The notes under the pieces were generated by a model. The model worked only from the letters and a program-made list of their open reading frames with translations, ran no database searches and was not told the DNA's origin. DNA of 64,000 bases, taken from the NCBI GenBank assembly GCA_032871835.1, contig CM065298.1:70894154-70958153 (forward strand). The letters are read 5' to 3'. Both the position numbers and the translations under genes were made by a program. Within the stretch, counting starts at the first letter, position 1, and each line of letters opens with the position of its first letter. Shown in pieces: positions 1 through 11,268 of the stretch. Source of the stretch: Dipteronia dyeriana. Taxonomy: Eukaryota > Streptophyta > Magnoliopsida > Sapindales > Sapindaceae.

Positions 1-210
1 CTGAACAACCAGTGGTTTTTCCCATTTGGAGGGTTTCCGCGTATATATTGCGTGTTGTTACTGTGTTATGTTTGTTGTTTCTTGCTTGAACAATTAGTAG
101 AATGGGGTAGAATCAATAATATTGATTAATTCATAAAATTGGTAATCTATCGAATTAAAGCCTATTCACCCCCTCTAGGTTATAGACACACACTTTCTAG
201 GGAATTTTAA
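1..210 (+). repeat. SIRE-like copia, 3' end of 5' LTR
   Basis: The window opens inside a long terminal repeat. I place its end near 210 because a primer-binding site follows at once and a SIRE-type gag comes after it. The LTR start is outside the window and no second copy of this LTR is present, so the boundary rests on the PBS alone. Confidence 0.6.
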
Positions 211-211
211 T

Positions 212-224
212 TGGTATTAGAGCC
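212..224 (+). other. Primer-binding site (initiator Met tRNA type)
   Basis: The bases tggtattagagcc match the plant copia PBS tggtatcagagcc, complementary to the 3' end of initiator methionine tRNA, with one c-to-t change. Minus-strand DNA synthesis would start here. It marks the LTR end of the outer SIRE-like element. Confidence 0.75.
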
Positions 225-370
225 GGTGCCTAGATATACTTAGGTGATCCGTGAACTGTGTGTGTGTTACCTTGTGTATTTTGGTTGTTTACATTTTGTG
301 TGTTGCATTACATTTGCATCTTCATAACATTTAGTACCCTCAAACACTGTAAGTGGAAACAAAAATAGTC

Positions 371-818
371 ATGAGGGAGCCTCAAGCACAAGACCCCCTT
401 TGCTCAATGAGGTGAATTATGCTTCTTGGAAGGGTAAGATGGAAGCCTATCTTTGCCAAATAGATGACCGTGCTTGGATGGCTATTGAAGATGGGTATAT
501 TCCTTCAACAATGACCAATAACGATGGTGTAGAAGCTCTCAAGCCCAAGTCTAGTTGGAGTACTCAAGATTTTGAAGCATCCAAGTGGAACAACAAGGCC
601 ATACATGCCATCCTTTGCGCCATGGACAATAATCAATACAAGTTGGTCCAAAACACTGGGATTGCAAAGGAGGCTTGGGACATTCTTCAAACTGCACATA
701 AGGGAACCGAGGTAGTCAAGGACTCAAAGCTCCAAGTCCTTCAAATGCAATTTGAGATGATTATGATGGAGGAGCATGAATGCTTCAATGACTTCCAAGT
801 GAAGTTGATGGATATTGT
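371..818 (+). pseudogene. SIRE-like copia gag, N-terminal half (interrupted)
   Basis: This is the N-terminal capsid region of a Ty1/copia gag of the SIRE/Maximus type. Family hallmarks include NYASWKGKMEAYL near the start, KWNNKAIHAILCAMD in the middle, and AKEAWDILQTAHKGT. The frame opens upstream of 400 without a clear in-frame ATG; the ATG at 371 is in another frame. Gag would form the particle that packages element RNA. Coding stops at 818, after the codons for LMDI, because a second copia element begins at 819. The rest of gag resumes in the same frame at 9787. The last residues of the apparent ORF (positions 819-846) belong to the intruder's LTR. Confidence 0.85.
814..818 (+). repeat. 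Target-site duplication, left copy
   Basis: attgt lies directly before the LTR start tgttgggg at 819. The same five bases follow the 3' LTR at 9787-9791. Five bp is the usual integrase footprint of copia elements. Confidence 0.9.
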
Positions 819-2812
819 TGTTGGGGTTTATGCCCTAAGCATGTAATTTGTAAATGGATTTATGAAGTAAATAAAAAGAAATGTTCAATTCATTCTTGTT
901 ATGTTATGTTATTTATTTTATAAACTTGTGTACATATTAACATCCTGGATTGCCGGATGTAATCTCGAACTGTGTATATAAGTGTCATATATGGATGGAT
1001 ACAGTAAGAGATGTGTAATCTAAAGAGTCCAAAGATAGCAAATAAAGTTGAGTACTTTATTTGTGGTTAATCTATAGCTGCGGTCCATTCCGTAATGTAC
1101 AGTGATTTTATCATGAATCATTCATATGAGATATGGGAATGGAGGCACCTTGTATGATGTGATCATATAGGACTGGACCATGATCTATATGAATCTCACA
1201 CCAAGATCCGTTTACCGATGATATTCATATATATCAACTAATGATGGCTATATGTGGGTGATCTTAATCTTAAGTGTCTTATCTTCAGGTTAGATCGTGG
1301 TCTTTGATATACCATGGGTGAGGTCAAATGCATTTCCTGATCAATATACTCCGTATGTTGGGATTGCGGTTTGGCTTGTGACTGGAAAGGTTTGTACACA
1401 ATACTGGAATCCACTCCTTCTTATGAGAAGTAGATGGTAGTTCCTTTAAGGGTTGATTCGGGGCTTGGACAATATGAGCGCTCTCCTAATTTCTAGAGGA
1501 AATAGGATTTATTATCCATTAGAGAATCAATGGTACTTAAAGGATATATGTAATTAGAGGGGTATAACGGACATTATGACCCAGTTCTAATTATGAACTA
1601 CTGTGGAGGATCACACCATATGTAATAGCTATATCGATGGACATCGAGTTGTATCGGTCTGTGTAAAAACGTCTACAGTTGAGAGAGTGCAACTTTTGGT
1701 TTTTAGTGGAATAACACCGGAGTTAATAATCAAAGAATATTAATTAAAGAGTTTAATTAATGATTCTGAGGATTATTGGAGCTCAAATTACTGTGGGTCC
1801 ATTAGGTCCCCTTGCTAGCTCGATCGATTTAGGTAACAAGGGTCACGGTTAATTAATTGGATTGTCCAATTAATTGTGTTACGAAAGTGACACGTGTCAG
1901 GAGTTGATTGAGTAATTAGATTATTCAATTGATTAAAATGGCAATTATGACAATTAAGTAATGAGATTATTTGATAGTATAATTAACCATGAATGGAGGG
2001 ATTCAATTGTTATTTATTTTTGAATTGTTTAAATTTAAACATATATATATATATATAATATCTTATTTGATAAATAAAATATAGATTTTATTTTTAAATA
2101 ATGATATGATCATTTTTTTTTTAATTTAAATTTTGTGATATATATTATTGTTTTGATAAAAACCGAATGAATATCGTTTTTTTTTAGAAAAAAAAATGAT
2201 ATATAAATGTTTCTTAAAAGAAAAGTGATATGAGACTAATTGCTAAATTTTTTATTGGTAAGTGTTCGTGAGAATTGTTCAATGCACAAAAGACCAAAAT
2301 GTTGATTTTGTTTTAAAAAGGTGAAATTGCATGAGATGCAAGTGTTTTCGTGGCGTGGGAAATAGATACATGATCAAACAAAAAGAAAAAGAAAAAAAAA
2401 TATTATTATTTTTAACTAGAATTGTTCTAGTTGGTTTTGACTTTGAAGGAAGAGCTTCTTCATTCATCTTTCTCCACATCCTTCATTCTAAGTTTCTGAG
2501 ACCGTGATGCGCCCACACGCAGTTATCAGTCCCGGGAATAGGTAGGAAGATCAGTGGTACAGACCAGAAGTATATCGAAAAAGTGAAGGAGCCTCCAAAC
2601 GTTGGTATGGTTCTATTAATTATTATTATTATTATTGATTACAATTTCCTGTATTTACATATATATTTTATTAGTGTAATAATTTTTATATGTATTTGTT
2701 CCGAAAATAAATACGATTACAAGTTCACTGGTCCCAAATACAGATTACAATATGTATAAAAAAATTTAAAACCTTACTTCTGCTGCGTAACCGGTGAACG
2801 CGGTTCCAACTA
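819..2812 (+). repeat. Copia A 5' LTR (about 2.0 kb)
   Basis: It starts tgttggggtttatgccctaa, identical to the start of the 3' LTR at 9057, and ends in ggttccaacta just before the PBS. The first ~710 bp align collinearly with the 3' LTR. The remaining ~1.26 kb (about 1530-2790) are present only here. A tatataag word at 975-982 is a possible TATA box but is altered in the 3' copy. The second half is very AT-rich and includes short (AT)n near 2041 and (TTA)n near 2620. Confidence 0.88.
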
Positions 2813-2813
2813 T

Positions 2814-2826
2814 TGGTATCAGAGCC
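2814..2826 (+). other. Primer-binding site of copia A
   Basis: tggtatcagagcc is a perfect match to the canonical plant copia PBS for initiator methionine tRNA, placed two bases after the LTR end. Confidence 0.92.
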
Positions 2827-4360
2827 AAATTTATTTTCAGAACAGGAAATTGTTTTCGATGCTCCTGTATGTATGATTGTCTAGGCACGATTTAAATTGA
2901 CTGTATAATGTTTTTGTATGTATATTAATTTTTTAAAATTTACAAAAACATAGTTGATCGTTAATTATATGGTACTGTGGATTTAGGGCTTATGGGTTGT
3001 ATAATTTTTATTATTATTATTTTTTTACTGTAATTGTATTGTAAAAAAAAATGTATCTTATATTGAAGACCTGGAAAAATCACGAAGAAGGATAAATGAG
3101 ATGAATCAGAGTGGCCTGAAGAGACTGGAAGACTCGGAAATTACAAGAAGACCAAGGAATGCCTTGGGGGTATTTTTGTAATTTTAGATTCTAATTTTTT
3201 TTAGGTTAAATAATCCACAGTACTCGGTCAATTCATGTATGTTTTATATTATATGATGATAAAAGCATTGTCATGCATACGTATGTCATGTATTTTAGAA
3301 GTGTCTACACAAATATCTTTGATATGTCATACATGCATCATAGCCTAATATTTTATGTATTTTTTTAATGTGATTAAAATGGGTAAATATATAAATTGGC
3401 TATGAAAATGGGATTAGTTTTTTAATTGTTAAAAAAACTTGGTAATTCTCATTAATATTAATCTAGTTATTAAAGAGTTTAATAAGTTTGATTAATAGGC
3501 TCATTTATAGTAATTAGGATTAATTTGATTAATTGCCTAATTATAAATGAACCGAAAATTGTGTTAGAGTTTTAATAGTTAAAATTTTGTAAACATTTTC
3601 GTAATAATCTGAGCTTAGTAAATTGTTTACAAAGGCTTAGATTATTCACTAATAGATTAGATTTTTAATTGTTAAAAATCATTAATAATTTATTAGTTAA
3701 TTAGAACTTGCTTTTAATAATGAATTAATTAATGCACTAGATAACTTGATTAAAGTTAGACGTTTGATCTTGTAGAGTCTAGGTGCATTAACGGATAGTA
3801 GAAAACCCTAGTTTTAAATTAGTGAGTGGGAGAGAGATATATGACATATATCCCGCGGTATCCATCATTAGTTCAACACCGTGAGATCCGAGTGGGGCCT
3901 CATGACGACTTCGCTTTCGTCCTCCCTAAGGAGGGTTTCCACAAAGGTCAATACCAAGGTTTACTTCCTAACAAATAGGATTTCTGAGGGTATTTCGGGA
4001 TTGACCGACCCTAAGGTGGCAATTCTCGAGTTAAGCTCGTGAGATCTGAAATGGTGGGTTACATTCACAAAGGTTTTGATTAAGTTTGTTAATTAAAAAC
4101 CTGATTGAATAAACGATGGTTGAATGATATGGAATAAGAGTTATTATAAAATATCATTTGATTGAGAATGTCTCAGTCCAATATGCAAAGATTTGACCGA
4201 CCCTAAAGCGGCATTTTTTTGTGGTATGTTGGATTGTCGTGGTATAGTAACTATTTTTTAGGGTAGTTCTAGTTCGTTAAACATGTTCATGCATCATGTT
4301 TAAATTTATACCAAAGCACCCGCACTTGTTTTAAATAAATGACTGAATAAATGTTTTATT
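2827..4360 (+). other. Copia A untranslated leader
   Basis: This is about 1.5 kb of non-coding sequence between PBS and gag, with no ORF of note and many AT-rich stretches. The segment 3890-4260 is less AT-rich and repeats related phrases, such as gaccgaccctaa at about 3995 and again near 4195. Long leaders are common in this copia group. No regulatory site can be named. Confidence 0.6.
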
Positions 4361-5060
4361 TAAGGTGGGCACAAAAACCAAAACCGAACCAAATCGAACC
4401 GAACAGAACCAAAAAATGGGTGTTCAATTCGGTTTGTAGAAACAAATCGGTTTAAACCGGTTAGGAAATACAAAACCAAAATGTTTTCGGTTCAAACCAG
4501 TTAGCTTTTCCAAAACCGGTTTGAACCAAATAAACCAACCATATAATTTTTTTTTAATAAAACCCTATTCCTCACCTTTCATTCCTTCAACCGGTTTGAT
4601 ATGTTATTCTTTATCTCCAGGCTCTAGCCATAGCTCCAAAGAGACAATTCTTGATTTGGAGAAAATGAATTAAGTTTGGATTTGTATTGTAAATTTGATT
4701 TGGAGTTTGGATTCGGATTGCAATTTTTATTTGGAGTTTATTTTAGATTTGGGCTATTAAAATTTATAAAAATTGGTCTCAAAATTAATACCCAACAACC
4801 CATAAAATTAAAAAACAAATTAAAAAAAAAAACTCATTAAGCATTTAAGTCCATCAATCCCATAAGACCCATTAGGCCACCAAAACCGAACCGAACCGAA
4901 CCGAACCGAACAGAACCGAACCGGTTATTACTAGCTCGGTTCAGTTCGGTTCCCATTTCTTATTCGGTTTAAACCGGTTCAATTTTAGGTAACCTAAAAT
5001 ATTTCGGTTCGATTCGATTTTGGTCAAAACCGAACCGAACCGAACCGTGCCCACCCCCTA
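4361..5060. mobile_element. hAT-like MITE with CCGAA pentamer tracts
   Basis: The ends form a short terminal inverted repeat: taaggtgggcac on the left and, read in reverse, tagggggtgggcac on the right. This is close to the plant hAT terminus (c)aggggtgggca. Flanks are gttttatt (4353-4360) and gttttctt (5061-5068), an 8-bp duplication with one mismatch, the size typical of hAT. Inside are runs of the pentamer ccgaa on one side and its complement on the other, so the strand can fold. There is no transposase ORF, so it is non-autonomous. It sits just upstream of gag in the leader of copia A and is therefore younger than that element. Confidence 0.82.
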
Positions 5061-5078
5061 GTTTTCTTTATTTCAGCA

Positions 5079-5937
5079 ATGTCTTCTATATTACTTCAAA
5101 TTCTCGCAAACGAATAACTGATGATAACTATACAAAGTGGAAACTTAATATTAATGCAATTTTGGTCACCAAAGACCTCAAGTTTGTGCTTACGGAGGAA
5201 TGTCATCCAGTGCCTACTGCCAATGCCACACGAACTGTTCGTGAGGCATACTAGCGATGGGTCTCATCTGATGAGAAGCCCTGAACATATCTTTTGGCAT
5301 CTATGATAGACGTGCTTGTCACAAAGCATGAAGCAATGACTTTAGCATTCGAAATCATGGAGTCAATGCAAGCTATGTTTGGGCAGCCCTCCGAGCAAAA
5401 GCGATATGAAGTTGTTCGTTCCGCTATACTCGCTCGCATGAAGGAAGGAACGTCAGTTCGGGAACATGTCCTGAGCATTATGTCCTACTTTAACATGGCA
5501 GAAGTCAATGGCGGGGCCATTGACAAACCCAATCAGATGTGCATCATATTGACGACTCTTCCGAAGAGTTTCGATCAGTTTAAAATCAACTACAGGATAA
5601 ACAAGTTAAAGTTCAGTCCTACACAGTTGCTCAATGAGCTCGCTACCTTTGAATCCTTGATTAAGGACAACAAAGGCAAGACCGGTGAGGCAAATGTTAC
5701 CGAACTATCTTCCTCTAATAATAAGAAGAGGAAAAGGTCAGCTGGGAAGGCAACAGGAAAGCCCAAACCCAAGAAATCCCAAAGCAAAAAGAAGGGCACC
5801 TCCACTGACCAAGACAAAGGAAAATGTTTCAATTGTAACAAGGTCGGGCACTGGAAGAGGATCTGTCCTCGGTATCTGGAGGAGATAGCCAAGAAGAAAA
5901 AGATGAATGGTAAATATGATTTACTTGTTTTTGAATC
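5079..5937 (+). pseudogene. Copia A gag
   Basis: The most likely start is the ATG at 5079, but a frameshift near 5110 is needed to reach the main frame. The frame then reads TDDNYTKWK, an N-terminal hallmark, and continues with two stops (about 5252 and 5281). From 5294 it is open through the capsid (MESMQAMFGQPSEQKRYE, LTTLPKSFDQFKINY) and a lysine-rich basic stretch. A zinc knuckle of the CCHC type follows: CFNCNKVGHWKRIC at about 5826-5867, with all four metal ligands present. Gag would coat element RNA. It is fused in frame with protease downstream. Confidence 0.88.
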
Positions 5938-6560
5938 TTATTTAGTGGAAGATTATTCTTCACCCTGGATATTTGATTCGGAGGCCACTAATCATGTTTT
6001 TTCTTCTTTGTAGTGGACTGATTCTTGGACACAGCTAGAGGAGAGAGCCTTCTCAATACGTGTGGGGTCGGGGGATGTCATATTGTCTAAAGTAGTGGGA
6101 GCAATAAGATTGCAATTTTGTAATAATAATAGTTTTTTATTATTAAACAATGTTTTTTATATTTCTGGATTTACACGGAATTTGATTTTCGTTTCTAAGT
6201 TGTTAGAACAAAAATATTATGTTTCTTTTACTAATAAGTTTGTTATTATTGGAAAGAATGGTCTGAATATTTGTTCAGGAATTAATGAAAACAATTTGTA
6301 TGTGTTAAGACCGTTAATACATACTACACTGCTCAACACCGAAATGTTTAAGGTTGAAAAACCAAAAACTAAACGACATAAGATTTCTCCAAATAATGAA
6401 ACGTGTCTATGGCATCTAAGGCTTGGTCATATCAACCTTGACCGGATAGACATATTAGTAAAAAACGGACCTTTAATTGAGTTAAAGGTTGGCACCTTAC
6501 CTGTCTGCGAATCTTGTCTGAAGGTAAGATGACTAAGAGACCTTTTACTAGAAAAGGGTT
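5938..6560 (+). pseudogene. Copia A protease and pre-integrase zinc region
   Basis: The aspartic protease site reads WIFDSEATNH; the family has DSG, so the glycine of the catalytic loop is replaced by E. A stop follows at about 6011. The frame continues through VLSKVVGAIRL and the strand FTRNLIFVSKL. The HHCC zinc domain of integrase comes next: HLRLGHIN near 6410-6440 and CESCL near 6505, with the histidines and cysteines kept. A frameshift lies near 6520. The protein would cut the polyprotein, but the lost glycine and the stop make that unlikely. Confidence 0.85.
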
Positions 6561-7346
6561 TAGAGCTAAAGAACCGCTAGAGCTTATACATACAGACGTC
6601 TGCGGACCGATAAATGTTAAAGCTAGGGGTTGTTATGAGTATTATGTCAAAATTATAGATGACTACTCAAGATACGGATACGTCTACCTAATGCAACGAA
6701 AGTTGAAAACATTTGAAAAGTTTAAAGAATTCTGAGCTGAAGTTGAGAATCAATTAGGTAGGACTATCAAGTCACTACGATCGGATCGTGGAGGTGAGTA
6801 CCTTGACCAAGATTTTAAAGACTTCATGGTCGAGCATGGGATAGTTTCCCAACTCACAGCTCCCGGTACACCTCAGCAAAATGGTGTAGCGGAGAGGAGA
6901 AATAAAACCATAATGGAAATGGTGAGATCTATGATTAGTTTCTCATTATTACCAAATTCCTTCTAGGGATATGCGTTACAAATAGCGGCATACATTTTCA
7001 ATGCAGTGCCATCCAAATCTGTTCCTAAGACTCCCCTAGAGTTATGGAATGGTCGTAAAGCTAGTTTGTGACATTTTTGCATATGGGGTGTCCAGCACAG
7101 GTGCCAAAGAATAGAACTGGAAAGCTAGACTCCAAGTCTGTTGTCTGTCTGTTTGTAGGATACTCCAAGGAGACCAGAGATGGACAGTTCTATAGTCTTG
7201 AAGATAACAAAGTATTTGTATCGACAAATGCAACATTTCTTGAGGACAATTACAATAGTGACCATAAACCTCATTCCAAGATTGTATTAAATGAGTTGAA
7301 GCCTGGTGAGACTAGTGCTTCATTAACAAGAGTTATTGATCCATAA
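6514..7346 (+). pseudogene. Copia A integrase core
   Basis: Integrase would join element DNA to the host chromosome. The D,D35E residues are visible: D in IHTDVCGP (about 6580), D in SDRGGEY (about 6780) and E in GVAERRNKT (about 6890). Stops interrupt it at 6733, in EF*AEVENQ, and at 6964, in NSF*GYAL, and a frameshift lies near 7070. The C-terminal GKLDSKSVVCLFVGYS region (about 7117-7164), typical of copia integrase, is in another frame. All three catalytic acids remain, so decay came by stops and frameshifts rather than by selection on the active site. Confidence 0.88.
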
Positions 7347-7361
7347 AAATCTGAGAGTCAG

Positions 7362-8300
7362 ATGGTTCATGATCAGGATACACTACCACCTAGACGTAGT
7401 GAAAGGGTTGTGAGACAACCTGAATGCTATTTAGCTATAGGGGAGGGACAATGTGTTGTCTCTACTGATAGTGTGGATGATCCATTGACATTTAAGAATG
7501 CAATGGAAGATCCTGATAAAGAGGAATGGCTTAAAGCCATGAATCTCGAGATAGGGTCCATATACTCTAACTCAGTCTGGGATATTGTAGACTTACCGGA
7601 TGGGGTAAAACCCATTGGGTGTAAGTGGATCTATAAAAGAAAGTGAGGAGTAGACGAGAAGGTAGAGACCTTCAAGGTAAGGCTAGTGGCCAATGGTTAT
7701 ACCCAGAAAGAGGGGGTCGATTATGAAGAGACCTTCTCGCCAGTAGCCATGTTTAAGTCTATTAGGATTCTTTTATCCATTGCTGCCTATTTCGATTTTG
7801 AAATTTGGAAAATGGACATCAAGAATGCATTCTTGAATGGCAATCTTGATGAGAGCATCTATATGATGCAATCCAGAGGGATTCGTGTCTCCAGATTAAG
7901 AGCAAAAGGTTTGCAAGCTGCAAAGGTCCATCTATGGACTTAAGCAAGCATCTAGATCTTGGAATATTAGGTTTGATGATGTGATCAAAACCTATGGCTT
8001 CGAGCAGAACGTCGATGAGCCTTGTGTCTACAAGCACATCATCGATAAAAAAGTAGTTTTCTTGGTCCTATACGTAGATGATATCCTACTCATTGGGACT
8101 GATATGGGAGTATTGTCTGATGTAAAGGGCTGGCTGGCTAGCCAATTCCAAATGAAAGATTTGGGAAAGGCAAGTTATGTTCTAGGGATCTAACTTATAA
8201 GTGATCATAAGAACAAACTTGTAGCACTGTCTCAGACATCATATATCGATAAGATTCTTGTGCAATTTTCGATGCAGAACTCCAAGAAAGGTAATTTACC
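7362..8300 (+). pseudogene. Copia A reverse transcriptase
   Basis: Copia RT landmarks run in order: EEWLKAMNLEIGSI, WDIVDLPDGVKPIGCKWIYK, VDYEETFSPVAMFKSIRILL, MDIKNAFLNGNLDESIYM, then after a frameshift near 7880 DEPCVYK and LYVDDILLIG. The catalytic YVDD is intact at about 8070-8081. Stops occur at 7644 and 8191. The region would copy element RNA into DNA. Confidence 0.9.
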
Positions 8301-9042
8301 TTTCAGACATGGAGTTCACTTGTCTAAGGAACAGTGTCCTAAGACACCTCAAGAAGTTGAGGATATGAGACGTGTTCCCTATGCATCAGCAGTAGGTAGT
8401 CTCACGTATGCTATGTTATGCACGAGACCGGACATCTGCTATGCAGTGGGAGTGGTCAGCAGATACCAGTCCAACAAAGGAATGGATCATTTGGTTGATG
8501 TCAAGACTATTCTCAAGTATCTTTGGAGAATGAGAAATTATATGCTAGTTTATTCCGGACAGGATTTGATCCTGTTAGGATACACGGATTCTGATTTTTA
8601 GTTAGACAAGGATTCCAGAAAATCCACGTCTGGATCAGTATTCACCTTGGGTGGTAGAGCCATTGTATGGAGAAGTATCAAGCAATCTTGCATTGTTGAC
8701 TTCACCATGGAAGCCGAATATGTAGCTGCTTGTGAAGATGCTAAAGAGGTTGTTTGGCTCCGTAAGTTCTTGAGTGATCTGGAAGATGTTCCAGACCTAG
8801 ATAAGCCCATCACACTATAATGTGATAACAGTGGTGCTGTGGCTAATTCCAAAGAACCAAAAAGCCACAAGGGAGGGAAGCATCATCTCATCAGAGAGAT
8901 AGTGCAGAGAGAAGATGTGATCGTCACCAAGATAGCCTCACAAGGCAATCATGCTGACGCATTTACGAAGTCTTTACCAGCTAAAGTGTTTTCGGGTCAC
9001 CTAGATGGTCTAGGGTTACGAGACATGCCTCATATGCTTTAG
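8301..9042 (+). pseudogene. Copia A RNase H and pol C-terminus
   Basis: The RT thumb (RVPYASAVGSLTYAMLCTRP) leads into RNase H: GYTDSDF (about 8578), STSGSVFTLGG, TMEAEYVAA (about 8707) and CDNSGAVANS (about 8819). These hold the acidic residues of the RNase H fold. Stops lie at 8599 and 8818. A few codons are missing after SHKGGKHH, where related elements have an IERKYH-like stretch. The end, LGLRDMPHML, is followed by a stop at 9040 and then the polypurine tract. The domain would remove RNA from RNA:DNA hybrids. Confidence 0.88.
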
Positions 9043-9056
9043 TGCAAGTGGGAGAT
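9043..9056 (+). other. Polypurine tract of copia A
   Basis: The bases caagtgggagat directly precede the 3' LTR start. This purine-rich stretch primes plus-strand DNA synthesis in copia elements. Confidence 0.85.
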
Positions 9057-9786
9057 TGTTGGGGTTTATGCCCTAAGCATGTAATTTGTAAATGGATTTA
9101 TGAAGTAAATAAAAAGAAAGGTTCAATTCATTCTTGTTATGTTATTTATTTTATAAACTTGTGTACATAGTAACATCCTGGATTGCAGGATGTAATCTCG
9201 AACTGTGTATATGTGTGTCATATACGGATGGATATAGTAAGAGACGTGCAATATAAAGATTTCATAGATAGCAAATAAAGCTGGGTACTTTATTTGTGGT
9301 TAATCTATAGTTGCGGTCCATTCTGTAATGTACAGTGAATCTATCCTGAATCATTCATATGAGATATGGGAATAGAGGCACTTTGTATGATGTGATCATA
9401 TAGGACTGGGCCATGATCTATATGAATCTCACACCAAGATCCGTTTACCGATGAGATTCATATATATCAACTAATAATGGCTATATGTGGGTTATCTTAA
9501 TCCTAAGTGTCTTATCGACTCCTTCAGGTTAGATCGTTGTCTTTAATATACCATAGGTGAGGTCAGATGCATTTTTTGATCAATATACTCCGTATGTTGG
9601 GATTGCGATTTGGCTTGTGGCTGGGAAGGTTTGTATACAATAGTGGAATCCACTCCTTCTTGTGAGAAGTAGATGGTAGTTCCCTTAAGGGTTGATTCGG
9701 GGCTTGGACAATATGAGCGCTCTTCTAATTCCTAGAGAAAATAGGATTTATTGTCCATTAGAGAGGCCAGTCCAGGAGTTCCAACA
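9057..9786 (+). repeat. Copia A 3' LTR, internally deleted (730 bp)
   Basis: It aligns with the first ~710 bp of the 5' LTR, then jumps at about 9765 to a short tail ending in gttccaaca. About 1.26 kb present in the 5' LTR is missing. The true terminus ccaaca and the flanking attgt are preserved, so this is an internal deletion and not a truncated insertion. Confidence 0.88.
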
Positions 9787-9791
9787 ATTGT
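9787..9791 (+). repeat. Target-site duplication, right copy
   Basis: attgt follows the 3' LTR end ccaaca and matches 814-818. After it the interrupted SIRE gag continues. Confidence 0.9.
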
Positions 9792-11268
9792 CAACCAAAG
9801 CCATCAACTTGGCGACCCCTATTCAGATAGGAGAGTCAAGCAAAAAATTATGAGGTCACTTCCATCGAGGTTCGAATCAAAGGTGACAGCACTTGAAGAG
9901 AATAGTGAGTACAAGAATACGAAGCCAAGTGAAGTCATTGGAATTCTTCTAGCTTATAAGTCAAGATGGAACACCTAACCCACACCTCCGAAGAAGCAAA
10001 AGAGCATTGTCTTGAATACCACTAAGGTTGAAGAAGAGGAGGAGGACTCAGATGATGAAGTGGCCCTTATGGTTATAAGATTCAAGAAATTTATGAATTT
10101 TGAGTGGAAAGGTTTTGGGTCAAAGGAAAAGGAAGTGAAAAAGAAAACTCCCTTTAAGAAGATTGAAAAGTCTCAAGAACGTGACTCCAAGAAGGGCATT
10201 CAATTCTATGAATGCAGTGGTTTTGGTCACATTGCTCCAGAATGTGCAAATTTGAAGAAAAATAAAAAGGGGAAGGCGATGGCAACCACTTGGACTGATA
10301 GTGAAAACTTAAAAGAGGAAGAAAAATCTTCGGATGATGAAGATAGAGTTGCAAACTTCATTGCATTAACAACATCTTATAATGGCAAGGAAGTTGTGAG
10401 TTATAAGGAAGAAGTAGATGACTCTAGTGATGAGAGTACCTCTTCTAACTCTAGGTTTGAGATTGATGAGGAAATGGACTACGTAGACTTCTCAAGGTTT
10501 TCTGAAAAGTCTAGATTGAAAAAGAAGAAAGAGATTCAAGAGTTGAAAAATGAGAATCGAGAGTTGACTTTCAAGATAACTTGCTTGAGTGAGAAAGTGA
10601 AGTGTGGAAAAGAGTTAGAAGAGAGCTTGAAATTGGAGCTTGTGATCACTAAGAATAGTGATGAAAACTCGAAGATTGAGCGTAGGAAAGCAAAGGAATT
10701 GGTTGCCAAAATGACATCTGGAACCGATTAACTTGATAAGATGCTATCATCTGGAAAGAGTCCTTGTGATAAAACAGGCTAAGGATATGTGGAAGGCAAT
10801 GATGCCACTTCCTTGAAGAATACCATCTTTGTCAAGAGTCAAGAGGACAAAGAGGTTCAAGAGTCACACCAACAAATGAGATCAAATGAGGTTGGTAAAT
10901 CAACAAAGCAAGCTTAAACAAAGTCTCAAGCTAAAACACATCCAACAAAAGCTAGAGCTCATCAAACAAGACCTCAACCTCCAATGAGTTCTCAAAGTCA
11001 ACAAAGGATCTTTCACCCACAACCAAAAGGGAGAGTTAATTTGGCTCAATCACAAAAGGTCTTTCAAGGAAGAGATTTGGCTCAACATCAAAGGACAACT
11101 CAAAGGAGGGGGAAGTCTTCCATGCTTGCACAAGGATATGGTATGAATTCTTACTTTACTCCCATTTGTCATTATTGTGGTGTTGAAGGTCACATAAAGC
11201 CGAATTGTTTTAAATTAATTAAGTTGTGTCATTTTGAAAGCATGATTGAGAAGAATATGCTTAGATGA
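9787..11268 (+). pseudogene. SIRE-like gag, C-terminal half
   Basis: Gag resumes in the frame left at 818 with NQSHQLGDPYSDRR, then LPSRFESKVTALEENSEYK, all SIRE-type. An acidic segment (VEEEEEDSDDE) precedes the first zinc knuckle, FYECSGFGHIAPEC, where the first cysteine of the usual CYEC is F. A long coiled-coil-like stretch (KKKEIQELKNENRELTFK, about 10530) follows. A second knuckle, CHYCGVEGHIKPNC (about 11170-11210), is intact. In-frame stops lie near 9976, 10729, 10780 and 10915. The whole segment stays in one frame, so point mutations and not indels dominate here. Confidence 0.87.

Larger units (their letters stand above)
819..9786 (+). mobile_element. Copia element A, full length, inserted in SIRE gag
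   Basis: This is a complete Ty1/copia retrotransposon on the + strand. In order it has: 5' LTR, Met-tRNA PBS, long leader, gag, protease, integrase, reverse transcriptase, RNase H, polypurine tract and 3' LTR. The ends are TG...CA within tgttgg...ccaaca, flanked by attgt on both sides. It is dead: I see at least eight in-frame stops and three frameshifts in gag-pol. The order protease-integrase-RT is diagnostic of copia. The leader contains a separate MITE. The clade is not assigned; the Gag looks unlike SIRE and closer to the Tork-like group. Confidence 0.92.
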
